Positions 61,747-64,000 of a stretch of DNA of 64,000 bases are shown piece after piece (position 1 is the first letter of the stretch; every line of letters begins with the position of its first letter). The notes beneath the pieces are model-generated. The model searched no databases and was not told the DNA's origin. It saw nothing but the letters and a program-made list of their open reading frames with translations. The position numbers were made by a program, and so were the translations under genes. Origin of the DNA: Petralouisia muris (GTDB lineage Bacteria > Bacillota > Clostridia > Lachnospirales > Lachnospiraceae); NCBI RefSeq assembly GCF_004793545.1, contig NZ_SRYA01000024.1, positions 1-64,000 of the forward strand, in the 5' to 3' direction.

Positions 61747-63513
61747 ATGGAATGGAAATTTAGGTTAGAGGAAGCAAGAATAGAAGATTATATGCTGTTT
61801 CTGGGCGTAGCGGCGGAGGGCCCCTATGATGTAAAGGTCCGTTCGCCCAAAGTTGTGGCAGTGCTCAGGAACTCAAGGGACAACCGCAGGTTTCCCATCA
61901 GTGTAAATTCCTATTTTCCGCTGGAGGATATGGACGCCTGTATGGTATATGCAGAATATCCTGTGAATATTGAGAGTATTTTTGTGGGAGGAAGCAGAGA
62001 AGATATTGTGATATCCTTTGATTTTATCTATGGTGATACGCATATTCGCAATATTCCTCTGGAACTGTCCCGTGCGCCGGAAGCTTTGGAAGCTCAGGGA
62101 TTGTCATTTCGGAAAGAGACTTCTGAACTGGTTCTGAAGGGAAAAGGGAGTGGACATGAAATTTGGATGAAAGTATGGAATGGCTGCCGGGCAGTCCTTG
62201 CGCCGATCCATCAGCTATTTACCCATGTCATCGCAGTCCTGCTGCTGCCCTGGTTTTTTGTGGATGCCATAGCCTCAATTTTGTTTGATATCAGTAAAAC
62301 TTATCCCAGAAATACGGGAAGCCAGCTGCGCCGTTTTTTTGCTCATATCAGCTGGTATCATTCCAGATTTTGTAAATATGAATTCGGACTGACCGGGATT
62401 AAGATGGGATTTGCGAAATTCTTTTTCCTGCTGGGGCTTCTTTCGCCCATAAGGAAAAACCGGGTGTTCTTTTTGTCCAGCCGGCGGAATGATATGACAG
62501 GAAATTTTTCTTTTCTATATGAAAAGATGAAGCAGGAGCCGGTGGCGGATATGAAATGGGTGTTGGAATCCAGAGAAATTGCGGCAATGCCTTTAAGCAG
62601 TATGGCAAAAATCGGTTATTATGCAGCCACTTCCAGGGTGATTCTGGTTGACGACTATACTCCTGCGATTTCCAGGCTCAAATTGCGCAGGAATACGAAA
62701 CTGATCCAGCTCTGGCACGCCTGCGGCGCTTTTAAGACCTTTGGCTTCTCCCGTACCGGCAAGCGGGGCGGCCCCAAACAGAACAGCCTGGATCACAGAG
62801 ATTACGATTACGCCATTGTAAGCTCTTCCGAGATCCGGCAGTTCTACGCAGAAGGATTTGGGATTGCGATGGAAAAGGTGGCAGCCACTGGGGTTCCTCG
62901 TACCGATGTGTTTTTTGATGAAGCTTACAAAACGAATATTGTGGAAAAGCTGCGGCAGCAGTATCCTGTCATAAAAGGCAAAAAAGTAATTTTATTTGCG
63001 CCTACCTTCCGGGGGTATGGAAAGCAAAGTGCGGATTATCCCAGAAGCCAGTTTGATCCTATAGAATTTATGGGGCAGATTCCAGAAGAGTATATGTTGA
63101 TTATCAAGCATCATCCCTTTGTGACTATGGAATATGAAATTGGAGAACAGTGGAAGGACAGGATTCTGGATTTGTCCGGGGAATCGGAAATCAACGATCT
63201 GCTGTTCATTACGGATCTGCTGATCACCGATTATTCTTCTGTAGTATTTGAGGCGGCTCTTCTCAATATTCCCATGCTGATGTACGCCTTTGACTTAAGG
63301 CAGTACATTGCAGGCAGGGATTTTTATTATGATTATGAATTTTTTGTGCCAGGCAAGATTGTGGAGAGTTTTCCAGAGCTTGTAGAAGCAGTATGTAAGG
63401 AAGACTTTGAAGAGGAGAAGCTGGCGCAGTTTCGGACAAGGTTTTTCGATGATTTAGACGGAAAATCCACGGAAAGAGTAGTAAAATTGATTTATGGCTT
63501 GATTCAGTCTTAG
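61747..63513 (+). CDS. CDP-polyol phosphotransferase (TagF/TarL-type), fourth member with N-terminal extension
   Basis: This 588-residue protein has a beta-rich N-terminal domain (about 1-145) not found in the short copies, then a hydrophobic stretch (FTHVIAVLLLPWFFVDAIAS, about 160-180). The transferase domain follows: QLWHACGAFKTFGFSR, GVPRTDVFF, FAPTFRG, KHHPFV, TDYSSVVFEAAL and DGKSTERVV. All catalytic motifs are present. ATG 61747 follows GAGGAA at six bases and is preferred over GTG 61723. It may be the polymerase with a membrane or acceptor-binding N-terminus. Confidence 0.87.
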   Translation: MEWKFRLEEARIEDYMLFLGVAAEGPYDVKVRSPKVVAVLRNSRDNRRFPISVNSYFPLEDMDACMVYAEYPVNIESIFVGGSREDIVISFDFIYGDTHIRNIPLELSRAPEALEAQGLSFRKETSELVLKGKGSGHEIWMKVWNGCRAVLAPIHQLFTHVIAVLLLPWFFVDAIASILFDISKTYPRNTGSQLRRFFAHISWYHSRFCKYEFGLTGIKMGFAKFFFLLGLLSPIRKNRVFFLSSRRNDMTGNFSFLYEKMKQEPVADMKWVLESREIAAMPLSSMAKIGYYAATSRVILVDDYTPAISRLKLRRNTKLIQLWHACGAFKTFGFSRTGKRGGPKQNSLDHRDYDYAIVSSSEIRQFYAEGFGIAMEKVAATGVPRTDVFFDEAYKTNIVEKLRQQYPVIKGKKVILFAPTFRGYGKQSADYPRSQFDPIEFMGQIPEEYMLIIKHHPFVTMEYEIGEQWKDRILDLSGESEINDLLFITDLLITDYSSVVFEAALLNIPMLMYAFDLRQYIAGRDFYYDYEFFVPGKIVESFPELVEAVCKEDFEEEKLAQFRTRFFDDLDGKSTERVVKLIYGLIQS

Positions 63514-63534
63514 GCCGATGGAGGATGTGTAACT

Positions 63535-64000
63535 ATGGAACGTGTAAGAGAAATCTTTTCTTCCGATAAAAATAACAGGATTATTTTGTTTGTGGCGTTG
63601 CTGCTGGGATTTCTGATCCTGGGACTTCCCCTGACAGTGACATACATTACAGATGAGACGGGGACGATGGCCAACGCTGCTTTTCTGGCAGGCATGAACT
63701 GGTCAGCGTTTATTGACCACACAGGAGGATATTATTACAAATACGGACAGGCAATATTCTGGTATCCCATTTTTGCGCTGGTGAAGGATTCCTTTCTTAT
63801 ATATAAACTGATTATGGCGGAACATGCAGTTTTTCTAAGTTTGGAAGGAGTGTGCGTTTATCAGATTCTTCGGAAACATCTGAAGGTGGAGAGCAGGATT
63901 CAGTGTCTGCTGATATCAGTGATTACCGCTATTACTCCTGCTGCGGTGCTGTACAGCCTTTTTGCCCGGGCAGATGTGGCGTTGGCGGCCTTTTCTGTGT
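63535..64000 (+). CDS. Membrane protein, GT-C-like, truncated by window end
   Basis: Only the first 155 codons are seen. A cytoplasmic start (MERVREIFSSDKNNR) leads into a helix (ILFVALLLGFLILGLPLTV). An external loop with YITDETGTMANAAF follows, then several more helices. The acidic residues in the first loop fit a GT-C fold, as in the gene at 27.3 kb. GGAGG (63520-63524) precedes the ATG by ten bases. It could use the lipid-linked sugar made by the GT2 at 52.2 kb. The rest lies outside the window. Confidence 0.7.
   Translation, partial: MERVREIFSSDKNNRIILFVALLLGFLILGLPLTVTYITDETGTMANAAFLAGMNWSAFIDHTGGYYYKYGQAIFWYPIFALVKDSFLIYKLIMAEHAVFLSLEGVCVYQILRKHLKVESRIQCLLISVITAITPAAVLYSLFARADVALAAFSV

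Noticed and set aside
1-64000. tRNA, rRNA, insertion sequence, integrase or phage genes
   Set aside because: No cloverleaf-like or ribosomal sequence noticed and no transposase or integrase product among the coding sequences.

Overview
The window looks like chromosome of a flagellated, low-to-moderate-GC Gram-positive anaerobe, most likely a Lachnospiraceae (Clostridia) member. The reasons are the protein style, AGGAGG ribosome sites, frequent TTG/GTG starts, the order mbl - flagellar rod pair (as in Bacillus mbl-flhO-flhP), a comFC-yvyF pair, a cdaA-cdaR-glmM operon, and a wall glycan locus of rhamnose and teichoic-acid type. I saw no tRNA, rRNA, CRISPR array, insertion sequence or phage gene.

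Layout. (1) 1-5.4 kb: an SOS-type promoter with a GAAC-N4-GTTC LexA box, then uvrB and uvrA. (2) 5.6-11.2 kb: mbl, two flagellar rod/hook proteins, a FlgJ-type rod-binding protein and recD2, closed by a strong terminator. (3) 11.2-14.2 kb: a lipoprotein/permease/ATPase ABC importer of the TrpXYZ type. (4) 14.2-18 kb: an orphan LytTR response regulator followed by a possible 19-residue peptide gene and a large hairpin, then comFC, yvyF and two membrane proteins. (5) 18.1-22.4 kb: cdaA, cdaR, glmM and a stand-alone HPr gene, with an unusual array of short GGA-rich repeats between glmM and HPr. (6) 22.4-40.2 kb: rhamnose and glycan genes (rmlD, rmlB, rmlA, rmlC, several family 2 glycosyltransferases, a Wzx-like flippase, a GT-C-like membrane protein) interleaved with two large secreted proteins carrying InlB-type repeats. 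One of these has a glycosidase-like domain and the other a transglutaminase-like domain. (7) 41.1-52 kb: a promoter whose leader carries a second copy of the repeat element. It is followed by Wzm/Wzt with a carbohydrate-binding Wzt tail, a double GT2, a methyltransferase-kinase fusion, a polyprenyl-phosphate sugar-1-phosphate transferase, a GT2 and a second Wzm/Wzt pair. (8) 52.1-64 kb: a new promoter, an undecaprenyl-phosphate-sugar synthase-like GT2, TarI and TarJ for CDP-ribitol, and four TagF/TarL-type polyol-phosphate transferases, one being a 1435-residue transferase-HAD-transferase fusion. The last gene is a membrane protein cut by the window end.

How it fits together. RmlABCD supply dTDP-rhamnose, GlmM supplies glucosamine-1-phosphate for wall precursors, and TarIJ supply CDP-ribitol. 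The polyprenyl transferase starts a lipid-linked chain, the GT2 enzymes extend it, and TarL-type enzymes add ribitol or glycerol phosphate. Two ABC transporters export finished polymers. The most interesting part is the combination of a Wzt with a C-terminal sugar-binding domain and a fused methyltransferase-kinase. In Gram-negative O8/O9a systems this pair (WbdD with Wzt) caps the chain and gates its export, so the window may hold a Gram-positive version of cap-dependent polymer termination. The second main oddity is the repeat element placed in the leaders of HPr and of the export operon.
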